Positions 46,401 through 56,663 of a DNA stretch of 64,000 bases are shown piece after piece (position 1 is the stretch's first letter; the number at the start of each line of letters is the position of its first letter). Under the pieces are notes generated by a model. The model was not told where the DNA came from, made no database searches, and worked only from the letters and a program-made list of their open reading frames with translations. The DNA is from Ditylenchus dipsaci (lineage: Eukaryota; Nematoda; Chromadorea; Rhabditida; Anguinidae): the NCBI GenBank assembly GCA_004194705.1, contig SADC01001323.1, positions 494,813 through 558,812 of the forward strand, given 5' to 3'. The position numbers were made by a program, and so were the translations under genes.

Positions 46401-49287
46401 GTAAAATTTTCCGAGGGGTCGAGGTGCACTTGATACAGGACAAATTACAAAACTTCTCTTATAACCTTTTCGCTAAAGAATTTGAGTAGATACCAAGTCG
46501 GGATTTTTCGTCAAATACAGCACAAGCCAAAAGTTATTTTAAACTTTTTGCATTAAAAACGCCAAATTTTTCATTTTAGGATTGAAATATTGTCTTGGAT
46601 CTCCCCTACAAACTAGTTAGATAGAATTTTCAAAATACGGAGTTTTAAAAATGGAAGCGATTTTCAAATTTGTATTCATAACGCGTTTTTCTATTCAAAT
46701 TTAAACAGTTTTTTCTCGCGAATTTTCGCTCAAGCTCAAAATGCTCATTTTCAGATATTTTAAAAATATCGGCTGTGTGGCTATTGCCCGAATCTTTTTG
46801 GATGCCTTTTTGTACAGCGATAAATAAAACCACCTAAGTATACCCTCGGCTAAATTAACCTTTACACACACAGATTGAATTATCTTCCGAGAATCTTCAA
46901 AACCGATCTCTAATCCAACCTAATTTTCGGCATATGTGTTGTGAAAAGAGGGTTGTGAAACGGTAATTCACCATAAATTACGGTTGCGTAAAGAAAGCGG
47001 TAAAAACTGCTAAAATTCTTTTCTTGCAGATTGTTTAATCGGTTAACTATTTGTTGACTATTTATCTATTTTCATTTTTCGTCGGCTGGTCGTCTATATC
47101 TTCTATATTTTTCGTCGTGTTGATACTTTCGAACAGATAATTACATATCTGCTTTATTTCGCTTTCTTTTGTTTAAATATGCCTATTTTTGACTCTGGGT
47201 GGTTAAATCGTGGTTTTGACATTTTAAAATTTTAGCGGTCGGTAATTTACCGGTAAGTTACCGGCAAAAGATTTTTACCGGTGAATTTCACCACCCTAGT
47301 GTATTCTCTTTCACGCCATCTAAATAGCCTAAGATATATACATTTGGTGGGACAAAAGTTAATACACTGGGTAGGTAATGAACACTGTGTGGACTAAAGG
47401 TTGGTCGTGCTGATACGACAAACATGAAGTGTTCCATCATCGAAAATTGACGGTATCAGAATTAGTTTCCACCCATAAATTACCTGCATAAATGATTCTC
47501 TGCTCCTCTGGTGCATAACCTATCTTCTCTTGCGCTGCCGCCTTCAGACTCTGCACACTATCGTTTGGATGGACAAACAGCATTATTCGGCGTCCATCTG
47601 TTGTAATTAGAAAAATTTCAAATGTTCCCGTTTTGTGGGATTGTATGTTAACAGGCTCAGATTGGTTGGCTTTCACTTTCATAGTTTCTTCTAGATTCTT
47701 TTGGAAAGCTGTGGAAGCATCTTTGGCTATCAGCTCAAGATTAAGACCCGGCTTGCCGAACTTTTGTTGTGCTTGAATACCCAACTTGTAAAGCGTGTAA
47801 AACACAGCCTTATAGCTGTCCAGATACTTGTTTTGCAAATCTTCGGCAAGAAACACCTTGAAATTGAATTAGTTTTTAAGAGAAAAATTTCTTGCAAAGT
47901 TTGTCTCGGTGTTTATGGACCAGCCCAACCAAGCCCAGTGAAGACGGAATCATATAAAAAAATAAAAATAATTATCTAAAATTCACTAAGTTTTTACGGA
48001 TAATTTTTTTACACCATAATTTAAAGCATGTAGTTCATAAAAAAACTGCTTATAACACCTAATTTTAGTTAAAATCCTTCAAACTGGCTAATAAAGTTGA
48101 TAAAAAAACACGTCCGTGGGTCATCCTATTGCACAGTCTAATTTTTTTTTATCAGAATATTAGCCAGACAAACTCGCACTTTTTTAATTTCTTGCAATTG
48201 TAACAAAAAAAATTACCTTGAAGGATGGGGAGTAGCTACTTAGGTATGAAAAAGTGGCCTCGGTGGCGCTGTGAGTAAGAGTTTGCGTTTTTGGCCCAAA
48301 ATGGTGTTGCAGGTTCGATCCCATGTGGTGACATGCTATTTATTTTGGCTTGTTTGACCAGTTCTAGAGGTAATTTGGGTCGCTGATTCCGAATCTGGCG
48401 TCAAGAAAGCTAATCACCTGCAAAACTGGTCAAACAAGCCAAAATAAATAGCATGTCACCACATGGGATCGAACCTGCAACACCATTTTGGTGCAAAAAA
48501 CGTAAACGCTCATGCACTGTGCCACCGAGGCCACTTTTTCAAACCTAAGTAGCTTTTCACCTCCTTTAAAAAACACGGTCTAGGCTGACCGTGAACACAT
48601 ATAATACTCCTCCGAATATACTTTTTTCAGTTCTGACTTTTAGTGAGTAGGAATTTTTGGGTCTCCATTCTGAGTCAGGATGAGACCAGATAGAACTGTA
48701 TAATTTATCGTCAATATGTGAGAAATCTCACAATTACTACGGGTCTCACCCTGAGTTGGAATGAGTGGGCTCTGTGGATAGGAGCGAGAGGAAAAAATAC
48801 TAAAAAAATTCTACAATCTGAGATTGTAGACGCATTTATGGGTAAGAGTGGTTCAAGGCAAAGAGACTCACACATCCATCAGCCAATTTAGCTACATTCT
48901 TGGCGAAATCGATGAAACCTTCAATGTTAGCATCTTTGTAGACTTGCTTTTTGTGCACATTCTTAATATAAATGCACTCTACACAGCCAGGTGATAAACC
49001 ATTGGCCAATCGAGCTAGCAGAACACCATCGCTTAGAGCATCTAAAAAGGCAGCTGCTGGAACAAGACGATTTTCCGGAACTTTATCGATAGATTCTTTA
49101 TAAAAAGTGTTGAGCCACTTGAGTATGTGCAGATTTGCCTAAATATATTTTAGGCTTTACAGTAATAACACTTAGGTGAACCAACCGTTTGAGCGGCCTC
49201 AGGATTCTGTTGATGAATCCAGTCGACAGTTTGGCGATCATTACAGGGCGAAATAGCTCGCATCGGACAAAATTGCTTGGACTGCAT
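43419..49287 (-). CDS. Calponin-homology domain fused to a ubiquitin-like domain
   Basis: Four exons in coding order: 49287-49186, 49138-48872, 47856-47484, 43510-43419. All are in phase with GT-AG introns of 47, 1015 and 3973 bases, giving 277 residues with no frame break. Residues ~25-165 are a single CH domain (actin-binding or adaptor type): [45 protein letters not shown], and a helix with [13 protein letters not shown] reminiscent of IQGAP CH domains. A ~35-residue linker leads to residues 202-277, which align without gaps to all 76 residues of ubiquitin (about 41 identical by hand count; [15 protein letters not shown] near the end). The terminal residue is Cys, not Gly, and Lys48 is Arg. 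The last 30 codons lie beyond the repeat-filled 4 kb intron. Function is not known; it could be an actin-linked adaptor with a built-in ubiquitin-like module. Confidence 0.88.
44187..44276 (+). repeat. 21-bp tandem repeat, about four copies
   Basis: Unit CCCTCAAAATGCTCATTTACA, nearly identical copies (one is a base short). It lies inside intron 3 of the CH-ubiquitin gene. Confidence 0.92.
44334..45400. repeat. GC-rich CGGGATCCCG blocks, hAT-like termini
   Basis: 44334-44435 starts TAGTGACGGAAACGGGACGG and holds CGGGATCCCGTCCCG. 45265-45370 holds CCGGGATCCCGTACGGG and AAAATCCCGTCCCGG. The GC content contrasts sharply with the surroundings. Between them 44516-44756 is an element with ATACCGTATTTTCTCTATTGAACCC-type inverted ends. 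Resemblance to hAT-type element ends is inference. Confidence 0.6.
45404..45624. repeat. 220-bp near-perfect hairpin, CACCAGCGCGTAGCCC ends
   Basis: Arms of about 92 bases match almost base for base (ACACCAGCGCGTAGCCCTGA ... inverse) around a 35-base loop. The GCCCTGAATCTTGGCTTTCT segment recurs, diverged, near 25215, linking it to the nested element there. A second inverted repeat follows at 45686-45848 (GCAAAACTGCTCTTAC ... inverse). Confidence 0.92.
48216..48567. mobile_element. Palindromic tRNA-derived element
   Basis: About 352 bases. Each arm carries a tRNA-like sequence facing outward-in: CTCGGTGGCGCTGTGAGTAA (A-box-like) and GCAGGTTCGATCCCATG (perfect B-box core GGTTCGATCC). Then come a shared CATGCTATTTATTTTGGC tail and a non-palindromic centre of about 55 bases. 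It lies in intron 2 of the CH-ubiquitin gene. A related, more degraded copy is at 59202-59484. Confidence 0.88.
48655..48835. repeat. Small inverted repeats in CH-ubiquitin intron 2
   Basis: GGGTCTCCATTCTGAGTCAGG is inverted in looser form around 48745-48770 (GGGTCTCACCCTGAGTTGGAATG). 48811-48830 is the palindrome CTACAATCTGAGATTGTAG. Confidence 0.65.
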
Positions 49288-50230
49288 AATTTTTAATCTA
49301 CTTTTCAGGATAAAACAGAAATATCTGAAAACTAAGGCAATTGCAAATTTTGAAAAAGATGTATGATTTGTAAAAATTAGAAAAAGCTTTAAACGTAAAC
49401 TTTTGCCGGAAAAATTCATTATCTAATCTGATGACATGTATTTTGAAAAAAATAAATAAAAGACATTTTTACTTAAGTGTGTTGAGTGAAGGCGAAAAAA
49501 CATTTTAAAAGATATTTTTAAAAAGTGAAATTTTGATGAAATGGTTTTTATATGAGTACTCTTCCAGGCTCCGAAATTACTTTTTCGGCGGCGTTTTATT
49601 TTGCCCGCTACTTATTGAAAAATGCTCGCTAATTTCTTAAAATGCCCTTTTATTGTGTTTTAATGAGATCTTTTTTTAATCCATACAAGACACCCTAGCA
49701 ACAAAATAACATCAAATATGCACAATATACATTTATTGAAACGACAACAAAAATAACAACATAGTTGGACAAAAATCAACAAAAACTTCGGCCTTGAACT
49801 TCAATGCATCTGCGGAGGCAGCGTTCATGGCTTTTCATTTACATTTCTTCTGGCATGATCCTTTCCCTCAATTCGTCAATATCAGCCGGCTGCGTTCGGT
49901 TCAGTTGTTTCTTAGTCAAGCTTTAAAAGGAAAATCAAATAGAAGCTTGACAGTTTAGAAAACCATTAAAATATTAATGACAAATAGCAAATGAAGAGTC
50001 ATTCTGCTGTCTAGAGTGTCTTCTATCGATAAAAAAAGATATCGTCAAGACACAGAACCTTTAAAAAGATATGATTAAAACAAATAGTTCGATGAATTTG
50101 GCCAACCCTGTAGTTTTTGTTGTTTTTCTGTATTTTGCTTAATAAAGTTGATTTTTTATTTGAGTAATTTAAAAAAGTATTGATTTTTGAAGCATTTATA
50201 AAAGCATGATTTATGATGTTTAAAATAATT

Positions 50231-52314
50231 TCATTGTTCGAGAGAACTGTCGAATTCATTTGGCTCAATAAATCCATTCTGGTTCGTGTCCATAGCAGAA
50301 TATTCAGCCAAGTCTAGTTTACCCAAATGTGTTTCAGCCTCTTCTTTGCCAATTTTTGGTCTCCATTTGTGTCTACTTTCTGGAAGAGCATAGCAGCAGT
50401 ATTCTGGCCTAGTCTAAACTATTGAAATAAGCTCTGTTTTTTTAGTTATTTGGTTTTGAAGCGTACCCGTCTTCAAGAGTTGACTGGCCAGGCAAGATTG
50501 CCAAAAAAGATTCTAACTTGGTCAGACAGCATACCTTTCCATGTTTAGGATCCCATTTGCAGCAAGGCCGTGTCCAACCACAATAATACATTTCCCCTCG
50601 TTCACAACATTCATTGCACAACTTTGTTCTGTATTAAAATTTTTATTTGGGTGCATAGTAATAACTTTTAAAGCTAGAACTTGTAAAGCTGTGTGCACAA
50701 TAAGAACTGCTTTTTTTACTGTCCCTCACAATAAAATGGCTTTAATTTTTCATAAAATGAAAAGCTTTGTGATTACATCTTAGAAACAGGGCTGAAAAAT
50801 GAGCTATTTGCGACCTCCATATGTCCGAAAAATTCTAGATAAAAAGGCATTTGTGTGGCTTCAAGGTGCTGATTTGATTGATTTTGTGTGTATTTTTTTA
50901 TTATTCCCGTTTGAAAAACAATATCTACAATATCTGATTCTGTAGCTCTGCGTTTTTAAGATGAAACTAACTGCAAAGTTCTACAAAATAAAAAAAGCGA
51001 TACGGGGAAGGCCAAGTGATTCATATAAATATCGCTTTGTTATCCAAATCCATCTGTAGAATAGCATGTCGGATGGCCGAAATAGCTGCTAACTTGTGCT
51101 TCTATAATTTCTTAATCCCTTTGCGATTTTATAAAAAAGCCAAGAACACATTTCAGAGACTTGTTATCAGTTATATATTGCAAAACTTAATTTTTCAATG
51201 CATTATAATTAATGAAGCCATCTGGAAAAATGGAAATTTAGGTCAAAGAATCTTTTTCGATGCTATATGGATCTTGGATATTGCTCGATCACTAGCATAT
51301 ATTTTCTTGTAAGTAAACAACCCCAGCAGAGATTTTTTCGTCAAAACAAAAACTTGTACTTTTGAAACTTACTTTTGTTTCTGACAGTTGCAGCAAAATA
51401 CGTTGCATGGGCCTTTGCCACAGCACTCAGTGCTTGCTCCTCGTCTATTGCAGCAATCTGCGTCTACCTTAACTCATTTAAAGCTGAATTCATTTTTACA
51501 AAATTTAAAAAATGCAAAAATTTTGCTTTAAAAAGTGTTTTAGAAACATATTTTAATATTTTATAATAAGTAAAATGTTAACAAAAATTTAATCGACAAT
51601 CAAAAGCGAAAATTCTATTTTAAAATGACCATTCAGGTGTGAAACAAATTCGTGTTTTTTCTTCTTTCGAGAAAAAAAGATCTTGTCACTGAAACACAAC
51701 TTCGAAAATTTATGAGCAGAAGAATGTTCAATCAATTTAGTCTATCATTTACAGTCGGGTCTCGATATAGTGGCACCCCCTCAAGTTCGTTCCCGCCTAG
51801 GGTCCGACAATTTTTTAGCTCGATTTTTGAAGGTTTTTGCGGAACCTGATCCGTCAGTCTAGTCCCAAATATTGCAAGGATTCCGATTTTACCGGTCGTT
51901 TTTAAAAATAGTCAAATTTTTGCCAAAAGACCCGCGGGTCTTGATATAGTGGCACCCTATTTTTAACTATAGGGTGCCACTATATCGAGACCTGCGGGTC
52001 TTTTGGCAAAAATTTGACTATTTTTAAAATTGACCGGTGAAATCGGAATCCTTGCGATATTTGGGACTAGACTGACGGATCAGGCTCGAGCTAAAAAAAA
52101 TCGTCGGACCCTAGGCGGGAGCGAACTTGAGGGGTGCCACTATATCGAGACTCGACTGTATTTAAATTCTAGCTTGTTGGGCATGCTCTTTTATAGATTC
52201 AAGATTTTTTATAGTTATATTTCTTTTGTAAATTTCTCAATATTTAAAAAAATATACCTGCGCAAGAGAAAAAACTGCAAATAAAAATAGTAAAGTAAGT
52301 AACATTTCTGTCAT
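50231..52314 (-). CDS. Secreted Cys-rich protein with two EF-hands
   Basis: I do not recognise the family. Exons in coding order: 52314-52258, 51467-51373, 50628-50467, 50413-50231, in phase, about 165 residues once one missing base is allowed for. Exon 1 is a signal peptide (MLLTLLFLFAVFSLAQ). Exons 2-3 form a cysteine-rich region with CC pairs (VDADCCNRRGASTECCGKGP, CNVFCCNCQ, LCNECCERGEMYYCGW, PCCKW). Exon 4 carries two canonical 12-residue calcium loops, the first (starting DTNGD) crossed by the frame break, the second DTNQNGFIEPNE, and ends shortly after. The break is in an A run at 50353-50357. AATAAA follows about 70 bases past the stop. The donor of exon 3 (GG|GTACGC) was chosen because it alone keeps phase with exon 4; an earlier donor at ~50534 would break it. 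Likely an extracellular calcium-binding protein. Confidence 0.75.
51750..52160. mobile_element. 411-bp MITE of the TACAGTCG(A/G) family, near-complete palindrome
   Basis: Starts TACAGTCGGGTCTCGATATA and ends TATATCGAGACTCGACTGTA. The arms match for nearly their whole length (GGTGCCACTATATCGAGACC inner motif, AATCGGAATCCTTGCGATAT, GGCGGGAGCGAACTTGA). It lies in intron 1 of the secreted EF-hand gene. A diverged fragment of the arm is at 30850-30960. Confidence 0.92.
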
Positions 52315-52890
52315 ATTTGAAAACTAACATCTAAGTAGGTTTTTATGCTGCTAAAAGGCTGTTTGAAATGTATAAAAATATTTACATTATACATAAAATT
52401 TATTTTAGCCCGGTTTTTAGTGTGCGATCATTTTATTTTTTGCTCAACAAATTTTGCAACAAAATAAAATATATTTAGAATATTGCTAAAAGCTTATCTC
52501 AAATTCTCTGGATACTTATTTATGAAACCAATATACTTCAATTAAACTCTGCTACAACAACTTTAGATAAATTTGGTTCACTTACATCAAGCTAGATTAC
52601 TAACTGGTCGCTCACATATGTATTTTATAATTCTGCTCCCCATATAGCTTTGTACAAAGATCGCATAAATAAAAACTCTCAACCAAAGAAATACACAAAA
52701 AGAATCATGAAACAAGAAAACGATTCTTTTTTAAATTAAATATTTAGAAAAAATATATGAAAATCAGATAGGATCACATTAGATCATACGATTATCTTTA
52801 GATTGACAGCAAAAGTTCAAAATTTTTATTTTAGCATTATTGTTCTTTTTTTACAAATACATTGATTTCAAGAAGCTTTTTGGTACCCCT

Positions 52891-52896
52891 TTTATT
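52891..52896 (-). promoter_or_regulatory. AATAAA signal of the elongase gene
   Basis: AATAAA about 21 bases past the elongase stop (52917-52919), minus strand. Confidence 0.65.
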
Positions 52897-52916
52897 AAAA
52901 AACACATGGCATTTTT

Positions 52917-55900
52917 TCACTTACTCAACACGTCAACTAATACAATTATGCTATCAAAAATGCTATATTTACTGAATCTTTTGTTTGAGCTTTCTTCCAA
53001 GCTCTTAGCATGTTTTTTGTTTTTCAAGTAGGCATTTGCAAAGAACTGCACAAATAAGACAGCGAATGTGATGTAGATTACAAATGCCAAATAAAGGTTG
53101 GCCATACTTTGTTGACATCTAAAACCAGTTCCCTCACTTATTTAGATGTTCTTATGACACTTGCCTGTAGTTGTCATACACCTTCCACTTGTAAACAAAG
53201 GCAGACACAGCCACTCCGGCAAACATTTGGGTGGTCTGCACACTGGTCACCATCATAGACACCCATTTAGGAGGTCGTTTTCCATAGGCGGTTATGGTGT
53301 AGTAGGTGTACCTGCAAGTAGAATTATTGAATGCTGGTATTGTTGAGTGTTGGCACTTACATAACACTGTGTGCCAAATAGTTCATAGTGATAAAAGCTT
53401 GGCCTGGAGCTGTGTGCTCAGCACCTAAACACACAACTTAAAGTTTTCACTTAAAGGACCCTGTCTCTTCCTCAACATGGCAATTGCGCAGTTCGAATGC
53501 GCGCGGGACCACATAGATTTTGTCAACCATGTTTTTGAATTATTTTTGTTTGCATTAATTGTTTAGAAAATCAATTTGTAAATTTGTTACAAATTCACAA
53601 CCATCTACTAGTGCAGCCAAACAATACCAGATCAGACAAGTTATCCGACTTTCACTGCTTCACAACTGTCACTGTGGTAGTGTGACTTCTATCGAATAGA
53701 GCATAACGTTTAAAATTTCAAATGCAAACTACAAAAAAATAATTCGAAAACATTATTGACAAAATCTATTTGGTCCCGCGCGCATTCAAACATTTGAAAT
53801 TGCGGCGCTAGTAGCGAATACCGCCCTTCCCAAGCATCCGACCTTTGAAAATTGCTGTAACTACCCTTGCAAACAACAAGTTTAGGCTTAGCCCTTAGGC
53901 TTGGGGTAGGCCAGCGTACGGAAGTTGTGACTAATGAAGAGTTCGCGCACATTTTCCGGGGTCTGGGACATAAATTTGGGTACTTTTTACTAAAGTAAAA
54001 AGTGAAAATCGTTGGGGGGGGGAGGTATTCGCTACTAGGGTCGAAATTGCCATGATAACGAAGAGACAGGGTCTTTTAATACAATCGCTTTGCAAAAAAG
54101 TTTCAATAGTCTGAATAAAACAGTTCATGGTAGTTCATCCCGCAATTTTCCGTAGCCTTCAATTTTTACATACTAGTTAAAATTTCGACATTTTTATATT
54201 CAATGTTTGAATTTCTCGTTAATTCATTTGTTAGACATTCTAGGTTAGACAGAGAGAAAATCTTACGAAAACTTGTGACCTAGGTAGTGCATATATAATA
54301 GCCGTATATAATTAATAGACATATTCTGTATTTTTGGTGGTTTTTTTATAAAGGATATGGCACAGCCATTTTTTAGACTTTGTTTCTACTGGACATGTTA
54401 TATACCATCACTGAACGACATTTTCTTGAGCTATACTGAAAATGTTAAGTTATGGCATTTTATAGTGAAGTGATTCTTTTTAACTTCTAAAAATGACCAC
54501 TTTTCACAAAATGGATAGAAGTTGGATATTTTGATTACGCTTATACGACATATAAGCACATTATACTCGGCTTGAGCAGATCTACAAGAAAGCTGTGAAA
54601 AATTACCGTAATATTTTCAAAAAATTTAACTTTTGGGCAACTTAAAGCAAATTTAAAATTTTAAACTATGCTTTTTTCTCGAAAAATGCTGTTTACCTAC
54701 CGACGTGGTGAAAAAATTAAGTTGCAGTTTCAGAATCTACACGAAAAATTGCATCTGATAGCATTTAACGGGTACACAATCGACACCGCACCTTAGGCTA
54801 TTTTTAACAAGCCGAGTAGAATGAGCTTATATGTATAAACTAATCAAAATAGCCCACTATATCCATTTTTTTAAAGAGGTCATTTTAGAGGTTAAAAGTA
54901 ATTACTTCACTATAAAAGGCCATAAATCGAAATTTCCGCAAAATCGAGGTCAAAACCTGAGAACATATTGCTCAGAGATAAATTTGGCTTCGAATGGTAA
55001 ATAACATGTCTGGTAGGAAAAAGTAGAAAAATGGTTGTGCCACAAAAACCTCCAAAATTACAGATCATGTCTCTTAAGTTTTCTTTTCCTGATTTCAAGT
55101 GATTTGGCGAATTCCTCTTTTAAAGGGCCATTGCCGTCCCCGACAACGAGAATTTCAAGTGTTTGAATTGGCGCGGGACAGTTCTCTTTCGTCTTTCATT
55201 GTACTCTTTTGAGTCATTCGAAGCAAGTCAAAAGAGTACAGTGCGAGACGAAGAGTACTGTCCCGCGCCAATTCAAACATTTGAAATTCTCGTTGTCGGC
55301 GACGGCTATGGCCCTTTGAAGGAAATATTTTTATGAAAACTTACCGGAGTGTACAGTGTATACAAGAACAGCTGCATGGTGGTAATAGTGCAGAAATATT
55401 AATGGCTTCTTTCTTAACACAATAAACAAGTATCACCCAACTCAACCACTTTAGAAATAGCAAACAGAAGAGACCAGAAAGCTGCTACACTATCTGGATT
55501 GCAGGAATGGCATAGGGAATAGGGCAGTCCACGGTGCCACCAATTGTACGCAAATCCTGCAAAATTTACTGCTCAAAATCTGTGAGACTTTTTAAATGTT
55601 AACAGAAACTAATTATTTTAGAAATTTATCTATGGGGAAAAAATCCGTATTTTGAAAAAAATCTATTTGTAGTTATTGTAGCTCAGATGAGACCACTCCT
55701 CCCCCTTGAATTTGAGCCACTGAAGCCAAAAAGTTAGACCTAATGTTAACCTATATGCGGACCTATTCATTTTTATTAAAAAATGACAAGTCAGCTGTAG
55801 CTTGCCGATAATTCCTCTTGCAGCCGTGTATCTAAACTACAATATGCTACTATATAACACAATTTTTCAATGAAGAAAAAATTTATAACCCAAGAACGAT

Positions 55901-56663
55901 TGAGTCAACTCTTGGTCATCGCTCATTGTAAACGTGCATTTAGACTTAAAATTAGTCAGCATTCGTTGGAGCAGCTCAAATTCTTGGGTTTTTTTAAGGT
56001 TTTCATATATTATAAGCAATTTTTTGCAATAAAAAATTAAGAAGGCAGACCAAGAAGAAGATATTCCCAGTGTATTAGGGCCAAATAAATATTAATAAAA
56101 TCTCATCTAATCTAAAAATATTATCTACCTCAGAAAAACGAAAAAAGCCGAGTATGCTGAACACAGCCAGAGCTCCATTCCATAAAAATAGCGGTTGCCT
56201 TAAGTCAAAAGGCTTCCTATCTGCATGAAACCATTGCAGCACTCGGATTAGGATGTAGTAAACTATCGATATTGTGATGGAGTGCTGCCAGTAATTTTGA
56301 AAGAGCAATGTCCACCAAACTTTGTCCCCCACACTTTCAAACGGCAATGAATACCTAAGAAAAAAAAATTTATAGACTAAAAACTATTAAACTAATTATT
56401 TGATAAATTATTTGTACGTATTTTAAATGTAAAAAAATTAAAAAAGGCGCGAATTCAAACATTTCACGAAAAAGACAAACGCGTGCACACTTATTAAACT
56501 GTCTTTTGCATGCTTAATTTCTGCTGCAGAATGCAAACCATTTAGGGAAAAAAATATTTAAAAATGCGAAAATAAATTTTCCATACCTGTAAACATATTC
56601 GGAGTGCAGAGTTTTTGTAGAGTTGCCTCTGTATATAGTAAATTCGTTGAAACTGTCTAGCAT
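52917..56663 (-). CDS. ELOVL6-type very-long-chain fatty acid elongase
   Basis: Condensing enzyme of fatty acid elongation (3-ketoacyl-CoA synthase, ELO family), an ER multi-pass membrane protein. Exons in coding order: 56663-56587, 56354-56129, 55556-55345, 53424-53361, 53311-53165, 53118-52917. About 309 residues after allowing for two single-base breaks, both tied to exon 3 (one at the exon 2/3 junction, one in the T run near 55430). Motifs: LRQPLFLWNGALAVFSILGF (membrane segment), AISKVVELGDT, the catalytic histidine box in LRKKPLIFLHYYHH, TMNYLAHSVMYTYYT, QTTQMFAG, and a C-terminal NLYLAFVIYITFAVLFVQFF segment followed by AYLKNKKHAK, with basic residues near the C-terminus. The order and spacing match the ELOVL3/6 branch. 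The last intron is 46 bases with a GC donor. Confidence 0.9.
53119..53164 (-). other. 46-nt GC-AG intron in the elongase gene
   Basis: The exon 5 end reads CTACAG|GCAAGT and the acceptor is GGTTTTAG. The nearby GT (CAA|GTGTCA) would put the conserved CQQSMANLYLAF exon out of frame, whereas GC keeps it in frame. AG|GCAAGT is the usual consensus of GC donors. Confidence 0.8.
53451..54080. mobile_element. 630-bp TTAA-flanked element in the elongase intron
   Basis: Begins TTAAAGGACCCTGTCTCTTC and ends GAAGAGACAGGGTCTTTTAA, with inner arms GCGCGCGGGACCA / TGGTCCCGCGCGC around 53508 and 53771. It is the longest member of the TTAA group. Around 53878-53920 it contains a TTTAGGCTTAG ... TAGGCCAGCGTACGG fragment shared with the GGCTCTA family. 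Confidence 0.85.
55120..55320. mobile_element. 201-bp TTAA-type MITE next to elongase exon 3
   Basis: Begins TTAAAGGGCCATTGCCGTC and ends GACGGCTATGGCCCTTTGAA, with near-perfect arms (GACAACGAGAATTTCAA, GAATTGGCGCGGGACAG). The right TTAA is mutated to TGAA. It ends 24 bases short of the splice donor of exon 3. Confidence 0.85.

Larger units (their letters stand above)
43878..46470. mobile_element. Large inverted-repeat element inside CH-ubiquitin intron 3
   Basis: 43878-44035 and 46296-46470 are inverse copies of about 160-175 bases, sharing AGAGAAGTTTTGTAA, GACCCCTCGGAAA, ATGTGCTGAGC, GATTTCGCTGAG and CCCGAAGTTT. Between them lie a 21-base tandem repeat, GC-rich CGGGATCCCG blocks and smaller palindromes. 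The unusually long ORF at 45844-46266 (140 residues, plus) is inside; I recognise nothing in it. Confidence 0.7.

Noticed and set aside
49840..49920. Possible extra exon on the minus strand encoding LTKKQLNRTQPADIDELRER and a stop
   Set aside because: It has an acceptor-like AAAG and coding-like composition, but no donor in the EF-hand exon gives the right phase, and that exon already ends in a stop followed by AATAAA. It could be an alternative 3' exon; not supported enough to call.
51015..51100. Minus-strand stretch reading AAISAIRHAILQMDLDNKAI, EF-hand-like at first sight
   Set aside because: No donor follows before a stop, and the exons either side join in phase without it.
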